This document shows, piece by piece, positions 1 to 9,128 of a stretch of 64,000 nt of DNA. The stretch's first letter is position 1, and the number at the start of each line of letters is the position of its first letter. This DNA is from Candidatus Eiseniibacteriota bacterium (GTDB lineage Bacteria; Orphanbacterota; Orphanbacteria; Orphanbacterales; Orphanbacteraceae), in contig JAJRWB010000041.1 of the NCBI GenBank assembly GCA_024276995.1, forward strand, positions 1-64,000. Reading direction: 5' to 3'. Made by a program: the position numbers and the translations under genes. The notes under the pieces are model-generated. The model was given only the letters and a program-made list of their open reading frames with translations, was not told the DNA's origin and made no database searches.

Positions 1-98
1 AGGATCGCGCCGGGCGCGATGTCGCTTCGGGGGTCTATTTCGCAAGGCTCGTCTCGAACGGCGATGCGGTGGTGCGAAAGATCGTGCTCATCAGGTGA
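1..98 (+). CDS. C-terminal end of a secreted protein with FlgD-like / T9SS type A sorting domain (partial)
   Basis: Only the last 31 codons are present, in the frame starting at base 3, with a TGA stop at 96-98. The residues include ASGVYFARLVSNG and end VVRKIVLIR. This matches the final beta strands of the FlgD-like / T9SS type A sorting domain that also ends the M1, M28 and M36 peptidases in this window. The body of the protein lies outside the window, so its enzymatic role is unknown. It converges on the minus-strand membrane protein gene that ends at 114. Confidence 0.75.
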   Translation, partial: DRAGRDVASGVYFARLVSNGDAVVRKIVLIR

Positions 99-113
99 GT
101 CTTCCCCCGCCCG

Positions 114-1667
114 TCAGTTCACGCCGCCCGGTGTTTCCGTTAGCGCGGGCGTAACGGCGTAGAGGAGCAGACTCCCATTTCGGCCGACCGGTTCTCCACA
201 CCCCGTTTCGACGCCTCCACCTTGCGCCCCTTCCAGGTCGGCCCGGATCGCGCCGGCCCTTTCACCGTCTCGCCCTATGTCGAGCAGGACGTGGGTAACG
301 CCGTACTCGGCGAGAATCTCTCTTCGCTCCCACGACGCGGTTGCCGGATCGAAGAATCGCTCCCCGGCGGAACGTCGTCTTTGTGCTTCGCCGATGATCA
401 GCGGGTTCGGCTTCGTCGTGACGCTGCGCGCCCCGGTCAGCGCCGGGATGACGAGCATCCCCTTTTCCGAAAGAACGATATCGCCTTCATGCAGCAATGG
501 ACGGAGGAAGAGGTATTCCCCGGCCGGACCGACCCGCCCGGCTCCGGCGCCGTCGAAGGAGATCCTGCCGGCATGGGCGCGGATCCCCGACACGCGGCTC
601 GTGACGGCGGGAAGGAGAAGCACGATCATCGGTGCCACGAGCCACCGGCGGCGCGAACGCCATGTGTTGTGAAGAGTCGCCGCGATGGCGAGGTGGAGGA
701 AGAGCGCGCCGTAGAGAATGAACCTTCCCCCGATCGCCACGCCGGCGGCGAGGGAGAAGAAGTAGATGGCGGCGCAGATGACGATTCCCGCGAGAGGGAG
801 CGATTTTCCCCGGTTCCATGCGAGGTGGATCGCCGCGGGAACTCCGTAGAGCGCCGTGCCGAGGCCGCTCACCTGGTGGCGGAAAAGAGGGGTGTTGAAC
901 CAGCTGCTCCGCGTCCCCCGTGTGAAGATGGTCCAGTAGTCGAACCAGGGCCAAGCGAAAGTGGCGAGGAACGCCGCGGCCGGTACGACGAGGAAAAGGG
1001 CGGCACGTCTCGTGTTTCGTCGCGCTTCGGGGAGGGCGAACACGGCGGCGAAACAGAAGACACCGGTGATCGGATGGGTGATGAAGAGCGTCACCGCGAG
1101 CAGCGCGAAGAGCGTTCCCCGCATGTGTCCTCCCCTTTCCAGCCAGTCCGACACGAGGCGGAGAACGTGGAGGGATAGGGCGAAGGCGAATGTGCCGTAG
1201 TAAGAAAGCACGATCGGGAAGAGTTCAAGGTGATACGCGTTCGTCCAGTTCCACGATCGACCCCACACGAGGAGCATGACGAGAAGCGCGACGGCTGGAA
1301 GAGAGCCGTTTCCGATTTCCTTCGTGACGAAGCGCCATAGGCCGGTTACGAAAAGAAGGAGATTCACCGCCGCCGCCAGCTCGAGAACACGGAAGACGTC
1401 CAGCCCGGTGATGCGCATCACCGATCCCCAGAAGAAAATGTACGGCGTGAAACGGGGGGACGTGTTACCGGGAAGATCGATGATCGGGTTCGTCGGGTGG
1501 AGTGGGTGAAGAGATGCCTCGCGCACCGATGCGGCGAGTTCCCAGTAGTCGTAACTCGTCTCCCACGGAATCGTCCGTATGGCGAAGAGGGAGAACGCCA
1601 GGAGACCGGCGGAGAGAAGAACGTAGAAAAGCGCCCCGTTTCCGGTAAACGTCGACCGGTGTTTCAA
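114..1667 (-). CDS. Polytopic membrane protein, GT-C glycosyltransferase-like, with soluble C-terminal domain
   Basis: I read 517 residues from a TTG at 1667, preceded by GGAGG five bases upstream. The frame stays open further upstream, with an ATG at 1829 as an alternative, but the sequence there looks non-coding and further up it would overlap the HDOD gene. About ten hydrophobic segments follow, starting with FYVLLSAGLLAFSLFAI near residue 15. An early loop contains DLPGNTSPRFTPYIFF. The last 130 residues are soluble and resemble the extracytoplasmic domains that follow the membrane part of GT-C enzymes. A sugar or lipid-linked substrate is plausible, but no catalytic motif is clear enough to name a family. 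It is divergent from the HDOD gene. Confidence 0.65.
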   Translation of the reverse strand: MKHRSTFTGNGALFYVLLSAGLLAFSLFAIRTIPWETSYDYWELAASVREASLHPLHPTNPIIDLPGNTSPRFTPYIFFWGSVMRITGLDVFRVLELAAAVNLLLFVTGLWRFVTKEIGNGSLPAVALLVMLLVWGRSWNWTNAYHLELFPIVLSYYGTFAFALSLHVLRLVSDWLERGGHMRGTLFALLAVTLFITHPITGVFCFAAVFALPEARRNTRRAALFLVVPAAAFLATFAWPWFDYWTIFTRGTRSSWFNTPLFRHQVSGLGTALYGVPAAIHLAWNRGKSLPLAGIVICAAIYFFSLAAGVAIGGRFILYGALFLHLAIAATLHNTWRSRRRWLVAPMIVLLLPAVTSRVSGIRAHAGRISFDGAGAGRVGPAGEYLFLRPLLHEGDIVLSEKGMLVIPALTGARSVTTKPNPLIIGEAQRRRSAGERFFDPATASWERREILAEYGVTHVLLDIGRDGERAGAIRADLEGAQGGGVETGCGEPVGRNGSLLLYAVTPALTETPGGVN

Positions 1668-1884
1668 CAATGCCTCCGATCCGGACCCGCACCGTACTAT
1701 TTTCCCCGATCCGCAGCCGCCGAACCAGCGAAAATCGTTCGTTCCCGGCGAAGCGGCGGGGGGAAGAGGCGCGGGCGGACCGGTTTCGACGATTGTCCGC
1801 TCCAGTCCCCGCCGTTCCTGTAAGCGCATCGTCGTCGCTGCCGAAAATCGGTATGGACGACGGATCTTCACGGAAGGAGTCGAG

Positions 1885-2733
1885 TTGGAGCAGCGGATCG
1901 ACCGGATCACGAGAAGCGCGGGCGATCTACCCGCCCTCCCCGCGGTAGCTTCCCACGTGATGCGTCTCGTCGCCGATCCCGATACGTGCGCCGAAGATCT
2001 GGAACGGGTGATTCTCCGCGACCAGGCGATGACGGCGAAGGTGCTCAAGATCTCCAACTCGGCGCTCTTCGGTGTGCGCCACAGGATCGGCACACTCAGC
2101 CAGGCGATCCCGATCCTCGGTCTTCGCACGCTCCGCTCCCTCGTGGTGGCGGCGTCGACGGAGTCGCTCTTCCGGTCGAAGAATTCCTGTTTCAAGGAGA
2201 AGATTCTCTGGGAGCACTCCCTCGCCGTGGCGCTCGCGTCGAGACTCCTCGCCCGGGAAAGCGGCTACCGCGAGACGGAGCAGGCGTTCGTGGCGGGGCT
2301 GATCCACGATATCGGAAAGCCGGTGCTCGACAAGACGCTCGGCGACGAGTACCAGGAAATCGTGGAACATGTGTACAACAACCCGGAGACGACGTTCCAC
2401 GAAACGGAAATGGAAAAGCTCGGCTTCGACCACAGCGAACTCGGCGCCCTGGTGGTGAACAAGTGGAAGCTCTCCGGCGGATTGGAGGAGACGGTGCGGC
2501 TTCACCACGCCCCGAAGAGCGCCGTCCTCGATCCCCATCTCTGCGCGGTGGTCAGCCTGGCGAACCTGATCTGCGTGAAGCTCGAGATCGGCCCGGAGAA
2601 GAGACCCGACCTCGACTTGTCGTTCACCGACGCCACGGCGATGCTCGATGTCGATCCGGGACAACTCGACCTGATCTTCAACACCGTCGAAGAGACGCTC
2701 GCCATCGAAAAGGAGATGTTCAGCATCAACTGA
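1885..2733 (+). CDS. HDOD domain protein (signal-transduction output domain)
   Basis: 282 residues starting at TTG 1885, with AAGGAG five bases upstream. An HDOD domain fills residues about 10-210: it opens with the typical pattern LPALPAVASHVMRL and includes NSALFG, a QAIPILGLRTLRSL segment and LIHDIGKPVLDK. HDOD proteins are HD-fold domains in two-component and c-di-GMP networks, and most are thought to be regulatory rather than catalytic. Here the HD pair is preserved in HDIGK. There is no attached receiver, GGDEF or EAL domain, so the partner must be elsewhere. It stands alone, about 130 bases before the cysteine synthase gene. Confidence 0.9.
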   Translation: MEQRIDRITRSAGDLPALPAVASHVMRLVADPDTCAEDLERVILRDQAMTAKVLKISNSALFGVRHRIGTLSQAIPILGLRTLRSLVVAASTESLFRSKNSCFKEKILWEHSLAVALASRLLARESGYRETEQAFVAGLIHDIGKPVLDKTLGDEYQEIVEHVYNNPETTFHETEMEKLGFDHSELGALVVNKWKLSGGLEETVRLHHAPKSAVLDPHLCAVVSLANLICVKLEIGPEKRPDLDLSFTDATAMLDVDPGQLDLIFNTVEETLAIEKEMFSIN

Positions 2734-2805
2734 CATCCCCGCCTGTCGCCCCGTCCCCGTCGGTTCGCGCCCGATTTCTTTCCGGCCGAAACGCCCGACG
2801 TGCCG

Positions 2806-2811
2806 TATAAT
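2806..2811 (+). promoter_or_regulatory. Candidate -10 element upstream of the cysteine synthase gene
   Basis: A perfect TATAAT lies about 55 bases before the ATG at 2866. The position 17 bases upstream (around CGGCCG) is not a recognisable -35, so this is a -10 match only. Confidence 0.35.
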
Positions 2812-2865
2812 TCCCTGGAATGGGAACCGTTTTTCATCCCCTTCTTTCGGAAAAGAGGTCTGTCG

Positions 2866-3750
2866 ATGAACATCCTGGATCATGTGGGGAACACGCCGCT
2901 CATCGAGCTGAAGAAGACGGGCACCGATCGGGCCGTCCATATCTTCGCGAAACTGGAACTGCTCAACCCCACCGGCTCCCTCAAGGATCGGATCGCCCTT
3001 CGGATGATCACCGAGGCGGAGAAGAGGGGGGAGCTGAAACCGGGCATGACGATCATCGAGGCGACGAGCGGCAACACGGGGATCGCCCTCGGCATGGTGG
3101 CGGCGGCGAAGGGATACGCGCTGAAGCTGTTCATGTCGGAGCGCAAGACGATCGAGCGGCGGAAGATGCTTTCCTATTGGGGCGCCGAGGTGGTGCTCAC
3201 ATCGAAGGACAATCCGGACAGCCATATTTTCGCCGCCAAGGAACTCGCCGCCGCCGAGCCGGAGAAATACTTCTACATCGACCAGAACGAGAACGAGGAC
3301 AACGTGCTCGCCCACTACCACGGCACCGGCCGGGAGATCGTCGAGGCGCTCGACGGGAAGGTCGACGCTTTCGTCACCGGCTTCGGGACGGGCGGGTGCC
3401 TGATGGGCTTCGCCCGCTACTGCCGTGACCATGGAGTGGAAGCGGCGATCCACGCGGTGGAGCCTGCGGGCACGCCGAGCCGGATCGACGGGTTGAAGCA
3501 CGGCTCGGAGGCGTACCAGCCGCCGATCTACGACCGCTCGCTGCTTTCCGGCACCATCGGGGTCGGCGATACCGACGCGATCGTCGCCGCGCGCCGGCTC
3601 GCCCGCGAGGAAGGGCTCATCGCCGGGATCTCGTCGGGCGCGAACCTGCACGCCGCGGTGCAGGTCGCGTCGCGAATGGAGAAGGGAAACGTGGTGATCG
3701 TCGTGTGCGATCGCGGGGAACGCTACTTCAGCACCGATCTGTTCGCGTAA
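2866..3750 (+). CDS. cysK: Cysteine synthase / O-acetylserine sulfhydrylase family, PLP-dependent
   Basis: 294 residues. The family makes L-cysteine from O-acetylserine and sulfide. The PLP-binding lysine is K40 in NPTGSLKDR. The substrate loop is TSGNTG at about 67-72, the phosphate-binding loop is GTGG at about 174-178, and SSGAN lies near 255. The ATG at 2866 follows AAGAGG and starts directly at the conserved NILDHVGNTPLIEL. The open frame extends back to 2800, but the extra residues are unlike the family. No CBS or C-terminal regulatory domain is present. CysK and CysM types are hard to separate by eye, so the symbol is approximate. Confidence 0.9.
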   Translation: MNILDHVGNTPLIELKKTGTDRAVHIFAKLELLNPTGSLKDRIALRMITEAEKRGELKPGMTIIEATSGNTGIALGMVAAAKGYALKLFMSERKTIERRKMLSYWGAEVVLTSKDNPDSHIFAAKELAAAEPEKYFYIDQNENEDNVLAHYHGTGREIVEALDGKVDAFVTGFGTGGCLMGFARYCRDHGVEAAIHAVEPAGTPSRIDGLKHGSEAYQPPIYDRSLLSGTIGVGDTDAIVAARRLAREEGLIAGISSGANLHAAVQVASRMEKGNVVIVVCDRGERYFSTDLFA

Positions 3751-3789
3751 GAACGCGGACCGCCGATCGGCTCTCACCGCGCCGTACGT

Positions 3790-4842
3790 TCAGCGCCGTT
3801 TCGCCTTGCGATGATCGTGCCGCCCGGACGTTTTCCCGTTGCTTCGTTCCGATGAGTGACCGCGCTTCGCCTTCGCCGCGTCGTGGCGGGTGACTCTCTT
3901 CAGCGTCGAACCGGAAGCGCGCGAGAACGACGCGAGCCCGACCGCCCTGCTCCTCCCTGCGCGGATCTTCGCTTTTTGTCCCACCGGCCGGTATCGCTCC
4001 ATCTTTCTCCTACCGACGCGGTAGACCGACCGTTCCATCGAGACGGCGCTCACCCGCCGGGGCGAGATCTTTCTCACGTAATCGATGTCGAGCCGCGTGC
4101 CGGCGGGGAGTACCCGCCGGGTGGTGAAGAAGCGCCGCGACCGGTCGACCGGCAGTGCGCGGCCGCACACCGGCGTGTCGTAGAAGTAGCGATTCTCCAC
4201 GAAGATCCAAAGGTCGAAGCCGACGCCGCTCCGATCATAACCGTGACGGTTGTCGTAACCGTAAGCCCAACGGTCGCCGCCGAACGAATACGAGATGCGG
4301 CTTTCATAGCGGAAGGTCGCGGGCGGGAGCGGCGCCCAGCCGACATAGCCGTCGACCACGCCCCACGTGACCCATGCGGGCGCGTAGTCGTATCCCGGAA
4401 TCCAGCCCCACCCGCGTGAGCCGAAATGGACCCATCTACCGTAATGATGGGGTAGCCATCCCCATGGCTCGTAGGAGACCCATGTGATTCCGCGGTTCGT
4501 GTAGATCCAGTGACCGTTCAAGTACGGACGCCATGAATGGTCGACAATCGGGAACCAGACGTCGACGCCGACGGAAGGCTCAAAGTTCCACCAGCCGTAT
4601 CCGTCGAGCGCTTCGTGGTAGCTTCCGGAGATTCCGATCTCGAAAAACGATGTCGCCGGTGCGGTATGTCCTGCCGACAGATACGGCCCGCGGCACGACG
4701 CGTCGAGGATTTCGCCGGCAACGAACCGAAGTACGTCGGCGCCGATGACCAGGCGGAAATCGGCTTGTGCGCGCGTTGTCGAAAAGGAGAGGGCGATCAC
4801 CGGAAGGGCGATCATCACGGCGAATCGGTTTCGCTTCTGCAT
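3790..4842 (-). CDS. Secreted Trp/Tyr-rich repeat protein (DUF6600-like)
   Basis: 350 residues with a Sec signal peptide (basic MQKRNRF, hydrophobic stretch, TTRAQA). The start at 4842 follows GGAGG; the open frame continues further upstream without support. Residues about 65-210 are dense in W, G and Y, with recurring short units such as GYGWWNFEP, WRPYLNGHWIY, WVSYEPWGWLPHHYGRW and WGWIPGYDYAPAWVTW. This pattern is typical of DUF6600-type cell-surface proteins. The last 100 residues are very rich in Arg, Lys, Ser and His, suggesting binding to polyanions or envelope polymers. The function is unknown. It stands alone between cysK and the thioesterase gene. Confidence 0.8.
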   Translation of the reverse strand: MQKRNRFAVMIALPVIALSFSTTRAQADFRLVIGADVLRFVAGEILDASCRGPYLSAGHTAPATSFFEIGISGSYHEALDGYGWWNFEPSVGVDVWFPIVDHSWRPYLNGHWIYTNRGITWVSYEPWGWLPHHYGRWVHFGSRGWGWIPGYDYAPAWVTWGVVDGYVGWAPLPPATFRYESRISYSFGGDRWAYGYDNRHGYDRSGVGFDLWIFVENRYFYDTPVCGRALPVDRSRRFFTTRRVLPAGTRLDIDYVRKISPRRVSAVSMERSVYRVGRRKMERYRPVGQKAKIRAGRSRAVGLASFSRASGSTLKRVTRHDAAKAKRGHSSERSNGKTSGRHDHRKAKRR

Positions 4843-5071
4843 CGGTTGCCTCCTTCCATCGGGCGGTGCTTCTGTCCCTTGGAAAGGCAACCACCGTGCC
4901 GAAAGGAACGCGCCGGCACGACTTCCTTCAATTCGTTTTCCCGGAGCGGTTTGGAGCGGCGGCGTGAGACGGCGCGAACAAGCGCGGCCGGCACCTCTGC
5001 GCGCGACGTGGGGCGAAGAGACACGGCGGCGCGTCAGATCCACACGGAAGAGCGGTCTTCTCCCCGCCCCG

Positions 5072-5449
5072 TCATGCGATCGGCACCGGCTTGCCCGTCT
5101 TGTCGACGGCGACGAACACCACTTCCGCTTCGGTGACGGCGTGGGTATCGTGTGGTTCCCTCGCCCGCTCCGCCTCGACGAGCACCTTCGTGGTGATCGA
5201 CGTGGTGCCCGTGGCGGTCACCTCGGCATAGAGGGAGACGAGGTCGCCCACGTAGACCGGCTGGCGAAAGATCACTTCCTTCATCGAAACGGTGACGATG
5301 CTGTGTTTCGTCATCCTCTTGGCGGCCACCGCCGCCGCTTGGTCGATGTACGACAGTATGATCCCACCGAAAATCGTGCCGTATCCGTTCGTGTCTTTCG
5401 GGAGAAGCACCACGCGGATGGCGGGATCGCGGAACTGCTGATTCTTCAA
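5072..5449 (-). CDS. Acyl-CoA thioesterase, hotdog fold (YciA/BACH type)
   Basis: 125 residues from TTG 5449, which has GGAGG six bases upstream; an ATG at 5488 in the same frame is a weaker alternative. Members hydrolyse acyl-CoA thioesters in the cytoplasm. The motif NGYGTIFGGIILSYIDQAAA carries the conserved N-x-x-G-x-[LI]-F-G-G and the active-site Asp on the hotdog helix. It continues with VSMKEVIFRQPVYVGDLV, the typical second half. The length is right for a single hotdog domain. It is divergent from ispG; both use TTG starts 87 bases apart, so the two promoters must overlap. Confidence 0.88.
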   Translation of the reverse strand: MKNQQFRDPAIRVVLLPKDTNGYGTIFGGIILSYIDQAAAVAAKRMTKHSIVTVSMKEVIFRQPVYVGDLVSLYAEVTATGTTSITTKVLVEAERAREPHDTHAVTEAEVVFVAVDKTGKPVPIA

Positions 5450-5536
5450 GGACGGCCTCCTTCCGATTTCACCTTGCATTTGTATCACGATTCGCCCCGT
5501 TTCACCCTATATTGATGGGAGGAAGGAGGGTGGTCC

Positions 5537-7516
5537 TTGAGCGAGCGGCGAAAAACGACCGAAGTGAGAATCGGCGGCGTCGTCATCGGCGGCGACCACC
5601 CGATCGCCATCCAGTCGATGACCGTTTCCGATACGAACGATGTGGCCGCCTCGTCGGCGGAGGTGATCCGCCTCGCCACGGCGGGCGCGTCGATCGTCCG
5701 TCTCACCGTGCCGTCGATGAAGGCGGCCGACGCGATGGCGAGAATCCGCGAGCGCGTGCGGGGCGAAGGGTGCGATGTTCCTCTCGTGGCGGACATCCAT
5801 TACACGCCGAACGCGGCGCAGCGCGTGGCCGCCGTGGTGGAGAAGGTGCGCGTCAACCCGGGGAACTTCGTCGATCGTCCGGGGAAGAATCTGGGCGGCG
5901 TCACGTTCGAAGAGGGCGCCGCGCGGGTGGCCGAGATATTCGGCCGTCTCGTGGAGACGCTCAAGGAGCATCGCGTCGCTCTCCGTGTCGGCGTCAATCA
6001 CGGATCGCTCTCGGAAAGGATGACGAGCCGCTACGGCGATTCCCCGGAAGGGATGGTCGAATCGGCCCTCGAGTACGTGGCGGTGTGCGAAACGCACGGC
6101 TTTCGGGACGTGGTCGTCTCGCTCAAGTCGTCGATCCCGGCGGTGACGGTGGCGGCGAACCGGCTTTTTGCACAGAGGGCGGACCGGGCCGGATGGCGTA
6201 CGCCGCTCCATGTGGGCGTCACCGAGGCGGGGATGGGCGACGAAGGGCTTCTCCGGTCGGCGTCGGGTATCGGAACACTCCTGGCCGAGGGGATTGGAGA
6301 CACGATCCGCGTGTCGCTCACCGGCGATCCGGCGACCGAGATACCCGCGGCGCGGAGGATTCTCGATGCGGCCGGTGTCATGCGGGGGATGCGACGTGCC
6401 TCGGGGCGGCCGGGCGTCGTGAGGGGAAGAGAGACCGAGGCGGTTCGCATCGGTCCGTCGATCGTCGGCGGAGATGCGCCGGTGGCGGTGCTCGCGCCGC
6501 TCGTGGCACGGCCGGCGCGAGGAGGCGCGGATAGATCGGAAGAGGGCCCGGGCGCCGGCTTCGAAGCGGGCGAGCCGCCCGACATCGTGATCGCCGGCGA
6601 AGGGGTTGGGGAAGAGCCTCGGCGCGGCGCGGCGCCCGGGAAGGGCGTTCTGCACGTCGCGCGCACGGCGGCGGACATCGTGCGGCTTGCACAGAAAGGA
6701 GCGGACGCCGTCTGGTTCGTTTTCGACCGGGGCGATTGCGCATCGAGCGCCGCCTGGAGCGACGCGGCGAAAGCGATCGCCGGTTCGGGAACGGTCCCGG
6801 TGGTCACCCTCTCCACCACCGCCTCCCCGGGTCGCGCCGGCGACACGCCCGGTCGCACGTTCGGGGCGCTCCTCGATGATCTCCTCGACGCGATGCCCGG
6901 CGCCTTCGACAAGGGGGCGCTCGTCGCGGCCGCCGGCGCGCTTCCGATCGACACGGCTCCCGCCCTCGAGATGGCCCTTGCGAGACGGAAGCTCCGCTGG
7001 CCTCACCTTCTCGTCATGGGCGGGGAAGAAGACGTTCTCGCCGACGTGATCGCCTTGTCGCCCCCTCTCCTCGACGGCATCGGCCACGCGGTCGCCGTGC
7101 GCGCCGCACCCGGCGCGGGAAGCGACGCGGCGGCCGAGCGCGCCTGGCGCCTCCTCCAGGCGACGCGCAGGCGACTGATCCGCATCGAATATATCTCGTG
7201 CCCGTCGTGCGGCAGGACGCTCTTCGATCTCGACGAGGTTACCGGCGCGATCCGGAATCGAACTTCCCATCTCAAGAATGTGAAGGTGGCCGTCATGGGG
7301 TGTATCGTGAACGGTCCGGGCGAGATGGCGGACGCCGACTTCGGTTATGTCGGAAGCGGTCCCGGGAAGATCGATTTGTATGTCGGGCGCGAGAAGGTGA
7401 TGAAGAACGTGCCGGAAGGAGATGCCGTGGAGAGGTTGGTCCACCTGATCCGCGAGCGCGGCGCGTGGAGCGAGCCATGCGCACCGGGCGATCCGATCGG
7501 GCCGTCGGCGGCCTAA
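5537..7516 (+). CDS. ispG: 4-hydroxy-3-methylbut-2-enyl diphosphate synthase, large three-domain type
   Basis: 659 residues from TTG 5537 behind GGAAGGAGG. IspG converts MEcPP to HMBPP in the MEP isoprenoid pathway. The N-terminal TIM barrel (about 1-270) begins VRIGGVVIGGDHPIAIQSM and contains VADIHY and VRVNPGN. The C-terminal iron-sulfur domain has C555, C558 and C589 (CPSC and MGC) as [4Fe-4S] ligands and E596 in NGPGE. About 270-550 is an extra insert domain, as in plant, Chlamydia and Bacteroidetes IspG; the short proteobacterial form has about 370 residues. The insert is unusually rich in Gly, Ala and Arg between about 300 and 360. Its 3' end overlaps the convergent TPR-like gene by four bases. 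Confidence 0.93.
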   Translation: MSERRKTTEVRIGGVVIGGDHPIAIQSMTVSDTNDVAASSAEVIRLATAGASIVRLTVPSMKAADAMARIRERVRGEGCDVPLVADIHYTPNAAQRVAAVVEKVRVNPGNFVDRPGKNLGGVTFEEGAARVAEIFGRLVETLKEHRVALRVGVNHGSLSERMTSRYGDSPEGMVESALEYVAVCETHGFRDVVVSLKSSIPAVTVAANRLFAQRADRAGWRTPLHVGVTEAGMGDEGLLRSASGIGTLLAEGIGDTIRVSLTGDPATEIPAARRILDAAGVMRGMRRASGRPGVVRGRETEAVRIGPSIVGGDAPVAVLAPLVARPARGGADRSEEGPGAGFEAGEPPDIVIAGEGVGEEPRRGAAPGKGVLHVARTAADIVRLAQKGADAVWFVFDRGDCASSAAWSDAAKAIAGSGTVPVVTLSTTASPGRAGDTPGRTFGALLDDLLDAMPGAFDKGALVAAAGALPIDTAPALEMALARRKLRWPHLLVMGGEEDVLADVIALSPPLLDGIGHAVAVRAAPGAGSDAAAERAWRLLQATRRRLIRIEYISCPSCGRTLFDLDEVTGAIRNRTSHLKNVKVAVMGCIVNGPGEMADADFGYVGSGPGKIDLYVGREKVMKNVPEGDAVERLVHLIRERGAWSEPCAPGDPIGPSAA

Positions 7517-8895
7517 CCTCCCAGTTTCGCCCTGATCTCCACCGCTTCCGCCGGCACCGGGTCGATCCGCTCCATCTCCTCGGCAATCCTCTCCGCGTCT
7601 TCCTCTTTTCCCATGGCGATCAGCGCGAAGGCGAGTTTCTTTCGCATGCGAAGCAATTCGTCGAGGGGGATCGGTTCGCTCGTCGTCTGCGCGGCGCGTG
7701 TGAGGGCGAGCGCCCCCTTTTCGTAGAAGGTCGCCGCCTTCTTCCATTCACCGATGCGGCCGAAGAAGTCGGCCGCCCTCTCGAAGTCGGCCGGTTCGGG
7801 ACCTCGCCGCGCCGTGCCGTGGCCGACAATCGTGCCGCCCACTCCCTGGGGATCGAGGAACACCTCCCAGACGGCCGCCGCCGTGTCATGGTCGCCGAGC
7901 CCCTCGGCGATCCGCGCTTCGAGAGAAAGATCGCCGTCGAGGAGCTTTTCGCCGCGCACCTTCCGGTAGAGTTTTTCCGCCTCCGCCGCATCGTCCGCCG
8001 AGAGGAGGGCGTCGATCGTGTGGACAAGCACGTCGGCGCGCCGCCTCGGGCCGAACCGGTCGGGGTATTGCAGCACGATGTCGCACAGTTTGCCGAGCAT
8101 GTCGGCCGCCTCCCGGGGGCGATCGAGATCCTTCAGGATGATGCCCCTCGAAAGGGTGGCAAGAACGAGGGAAGGCTCGCTCCGGATCGCTTCGCCGAGC
8201 AGCTTGACGCCCTCTTCTTTCGCCCCCGATCCCGCGCGGGCGAGCCCGAGAAAGAGGAGCCCGTACGGATCGTGGGGGGCGTTCTCGATAAACTCTCCGA
8301 GCAGCTCGGCGGCGTCCTCGAACCGCCCTTCGCTCCATAGGACGAAACCCCGCCGGAACTTCACGGGCCGCGCGAAGATCGCCTCCTTTTCCGCCTCCTC
8401 GAGCGGTTCGGTATACGAGTCGGTGAGTGCGGTGATCAGGTCGTCGTCGCGGTGATCGACGCTCGCCCTCTTCGCGCGAATATCCGACGCCGTCTCGCTT
8501 CCGGGCGTGGTCGCCGCCGCTTCTCCCGCCGCGATTGCCGGCGTGCGGGCCAGCCCGTTCGGCCGCCAAAGGAGTGTCTCGAACCGCGCCTTTTCCGCGT
8601 CATCCGCCGCGAACGAAAGGGCGATGTCGAGCAGTTCCCGTGCATCGTCGAGGTCGCCGTCGCCTTCGAGAGTCGCAATGGCGTCCACGAGGTGTTCCTT
8701 GTAATTGGAAGTGAGTTCCGCCAGGAGTTTCTCTCCCCGCGCGCGGCCCTCGCGATCGTTCTCCGGCAGCCGCCCGAGAGCCTTCTCCACCGTCGAGATC
8801 GCCTCGGGCCAGCACTCGTCCCGGCCGAGCGCCTCCGCCGTTTCGAAGAGCTTGTCCGCTCCGCCTCCGAAGAATCTGTTCCACATGCCGGTCAT
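7513..8895 (-). CDS. TPR-like repeat protein, cytoplasmic
   Basis: 460 residues without signal peptide or membrane segment. Helix-turn-helix pairs fit divergent tetratricopeptide repeats: WPEAISTVEKALGRLPEN near residue 30, GDLDDARELLDIALSF near 85, and the clear unit FRRGFVLWSEGRFEDAAELL near 185 followed by PYGLLFLGLARAGSG and EPSLVLATLSRGIILKDL. More repeats run to about 440. Such proteins are scaffolds; no partner is evident. Starts at 8895 or 8886 are both possible, and neither has a good Shine-Dalgarno site. A TATAAT ten bases upstream hints at a near-leaderless mRNA. Confidence 0.75.
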   Translation of the reverse strand: MTGMWNRFFGGGADKLFETAEALGRDECWPEAISTVEKALGRLPENDREGRARGEKLLAELTSNYKEHLVDAIATLEGDGDLDDARELLDIALSFAADDAEKARFETLLWRPNGLARTPAIAAGEAAATTPGSETASDIRAKRASVDHRDDDLITALTDSYTEPLEEAEKEAIFARPVKFRRGFVLWSEGRFEDAAELLGEFIENAPHDPYGLLFLGLARAGSGAKEEGVKLLGEAIRSEPSLVLATLSRGIILKDLDRPREAADMLGKLCDIVLQYPDRFGPRRRADVLVHTIDALLSADDAAEAEKLYRKVRGEKLLDGDLSLEARIAEGLGDHDTAAAVWEVFLDPQGVGGTIVGHGTARRGPEPADFERAADFFGRIGEWKKAATFYEKGALALTRAAQTTSEPIPLDELLRMRKKLAFALIAMGKEEDAERIAEEMERIDPVPAEAVEIRAKLGG

Positions 8896-8904
8896 GATCG
8901 GTTG

Positions 8905-8910
8905 ATTATA
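8905..8910 (-). promoter_or_regulatory. Candidate -10 element of the TPR-like gene
   Basis: On the minus strand this is TATAAT, only about ten bases from the ATG at 8895. No good -35 is seen 16-18 bases upstream. If real, transcription would start within a few bases of the start codon, consistent with the absence of a ribosome-binding site. Confidence 0.3.
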
Positions 8911-9128
8911 GCCGAATTCACCGGGGCGGAGGGGTTTTCGGAAAGAGGGGGGCTCTCACATTCCTGGAAGATGTGCGGCGTTCCGCCGCTTCCAACCGAC
9001 CGATCGGCCCCTTGCGCCGATCGTACCGGCCACCCATCGCACCCCACCTATCCGATCCCAACGCCGAAAAATCGTTTATACTGGCGGCAATGCCGGGGCG
9101 CTTCCCGGCGGAGGCGACGGATCGAATC

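Noticed and set aside
1668-2195. N-terminal extension of the membrane protein to 2195
   Set aside because: It would overlap the HDOD coding region on the other strand, and the residues look like shadow sequence; a TTG with GGAGG at 1667 precedes the first membrane helix.
1927-3777. 616-residue open frame on the minus strand
   Set aside because: It is antisense to the HDOD and cysteine synthase genes, both with clear family motifs.
5507-7747. 746-residue open frame on the minus strand
   Set aside because: Antisense shadow of ispG with no domain-like sequence.
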